Part shown: positions 6,273 to 6,985 of the stretch, piece by piece
How the letters are laid out: every line of letters starts with the position of its first letter
How positions within the stretch are numbered: position 1 is the stretch's first letter
NCBI GenBank assembly: GCA_002448495.1
Contig: DJYL01000068.1
Location: 1 to 6,985 of the forward strand
DNA from: Pseudoselenomonas ruminantium
GTDB taxonomy: Bacteria; Bacillota; Negativicutes; Selenomonadales; Selenomonadaceae
Direction: 5' to 3'
DNA length: 6,985 nucleotides
Position numbers and translations under genes: made by a program
The notes under the pieces: model-generated
What the model saw: the letters and a program-made list of their open reading frames with translations, nothing else
Told to the model about the DNA's origin: nothing
Database searches by the model: none

Positions 6273-6985
6273 ATGAAAATCGTATCCTGGAATACTACGA
6301 ATAACTGCAATATGTACTGTGCGCATTGCTATCGTGATGCCGGCTGCAAGGCGGAGGACGAACTCTCCACGGAAGAAGCGAAGAAACTCCTGCGGGAAAT
6401 CGCCAAAGCCGGTTTCAAAATCATGATTTTCTCTGGCGGCGAACCGCTGACCCGTCCCGATATTGTGGAACTCGTGAAATATGCGTCCGACTTAGGTCTG
6501 TTCCCTGTGTTTGGCACCAATGGCACGCTGATTACGCTCGAAATGGCGAAAGCCTTGAAGGAGGCCGGGGCGCGGGGCATGGGCATTTCGCTGGATTCGC
6601 TGGACAAGGAAAAGCACGACAAATTCCGCGCCTATCCCGGTGGCTGGGACGGCGCGGTGCAGGGCATGAAGAACTGCCGCGAAGTCGGCCTGCCGTTCCA
6701 GATTCATACGACGGTGATGGACTGGAATCAGCATGAGCTGGAGGCCATGACGGATTTTGCCGTGGAAATCGGGGCCAAAGCGCATCATTTCTTCTTTCTT
6801 GTACCGACAGGCAGGGCGGCGACCATTGAGGAAGAATCCCTGCGGGCAGAGCAGTATGAAGATGTGCTGACGCGCATTATGAAGAAACAGCAGGAAGTGG
6901 ATATTGAGTTAAAGCCGACCTGCGCTCCGCAGTTCCTGCGCATTGCTGACCAGTTAGGCGTAAAGACGAGATTCCATCGCGGGTG
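6273..6985 (+). CDS. nirJ2: Radical SAM protein NirJ2 (AhbD-like), 3' end outside window
   Basis: N-terminal 237 residues of a second radical SAM/SPASM protein; the frame is open at the window end. ATG 6273 lies 13 bp after the nirJ1 stop, with AAGGGGG (6258-6264) about 8 nt upstream, so the two genes are co-transcribed. Motifs are CNMYCAHC (Cys12, Cys16, Cys19), SGGEP (54-58), GTNGTLIT (81-88), ISLDS (105-109) and KPTCAPQF (214-221), whose Cys217 probably belongs to the auxiliary cluster. The family relative AhbD performs oxidative decarboxylation of two propionates of Fe-coproporphyrin III to the vinyl groups of heme b. Unlike NirJ1 it starts almost directly with the radical SAM domain. It could be confused with other SPASM maturases. 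The nirJ1 neighbour and the WNTTNNCNMYC opening favour NirJ2/AhbD. Confidence 0.88.
   Translation, partial: MKIVSWNTTNNCNMYCAHCYRDAGCKAEDELSTEEAKKLLREIAKAGFKIMIFSGGEPLTRPDIVELVKYASDLGLFPVFGTNGTLITLEMAKALKEAGARGMGISLDSLDKEKHDKFRAYPGGWDGAVQGMKNCREVGLPFQIHTTVMDWNQHELEAMTDFAVEIGAKAHHFFFLVPTGRAATIEEESLRAEQYEDVLTRIMKKQQEVDIELKPTCAPQFLRIADQLGVKTRFHRG

Noticed and set aside
5078..6985. A peptide-modifying (RiPP) radical SAM cassette
   Set aside because: SPASM-like Cys patterns raised the idea, but no short precursor gene is found between 4169 and 5078 or between the two genes, and both proteins show NirJ1/NirJ2-like N-terminal signatures.

Overview
The window most likely comes from an anaerobic Negativicutes bacterium of the Selenomonas/Mitsuokella type. 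This is inferred from recognised protein families and moderately GC-rich coding sequence, not from a database match. The pointers are a thiM-thiE-thiD salvage operon behind a TPP riboswitch, a DcuC-family C4-dicarboxylate carrier, and a tandem NirJ1/NirJ2 radical SAM pair of the kind used for siroheme-dependent (alternative) heme synthesis in anaerobes. Strong AAGGAGG-type ribosome binding sites fit a Firmicutes relative.

Layout. Positions 2-307 (+) hold the 3' end of a gene whose start lies outside the window; it looks like a degenerate RsbW-type GHKL ATPase domain. Tail to tail with it, with no spacer, is the leftward thiamine operon: thiD (1114-308), thiE (1761-1117) and thiM (2566-1748), with genes overlapping or almost touching. 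Its leader (about 2567-2780) carries a good promoter, a complete TPP aptamer, an intrinsic terminator whose 5' arm can pair with the aptamer core, and a short hairpin that could cover the thiM ribosome binding site. Upstream and also leftward is a full-length dcuC-like gene (4168-2783).

From dcuC a 271-bp AT-rich divergent region, rich in inverted repeats, leads to a rightward operon. This operon contains a TetR-family regulator (4440-5048), nirJ1 (5078-6259) and nirJ2 (6273 to beyond the window end).

How the parts fit together. The thi genes salvage the thiazole and pyrimidine halves of thiamine and join them, with feedback by TPP on the leader RNA. The radical SAM pair probably carries out late, oxygen-sensitive side-chain steps from siroheme derivatives towards heme, under a linked TetR repressor. 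DcuC exchanges or exports fumarate/succinate. Heme for a cytochrome b-containing fumarate reductase would give a physiological reason for dcuC and the heme genes to share a control region, but that link is inference.

The clearest points for a second look are the mimicry between TPP aptamer and terminator, the palindromes in the dcuC/tetR control region, and the TetR-NirJ1-NirJ2 unit as a possible dedicated heme-pathway regulon. No RNA genes other than the riboswitch, and no mobile elements or CRISPR arrays, were seen.
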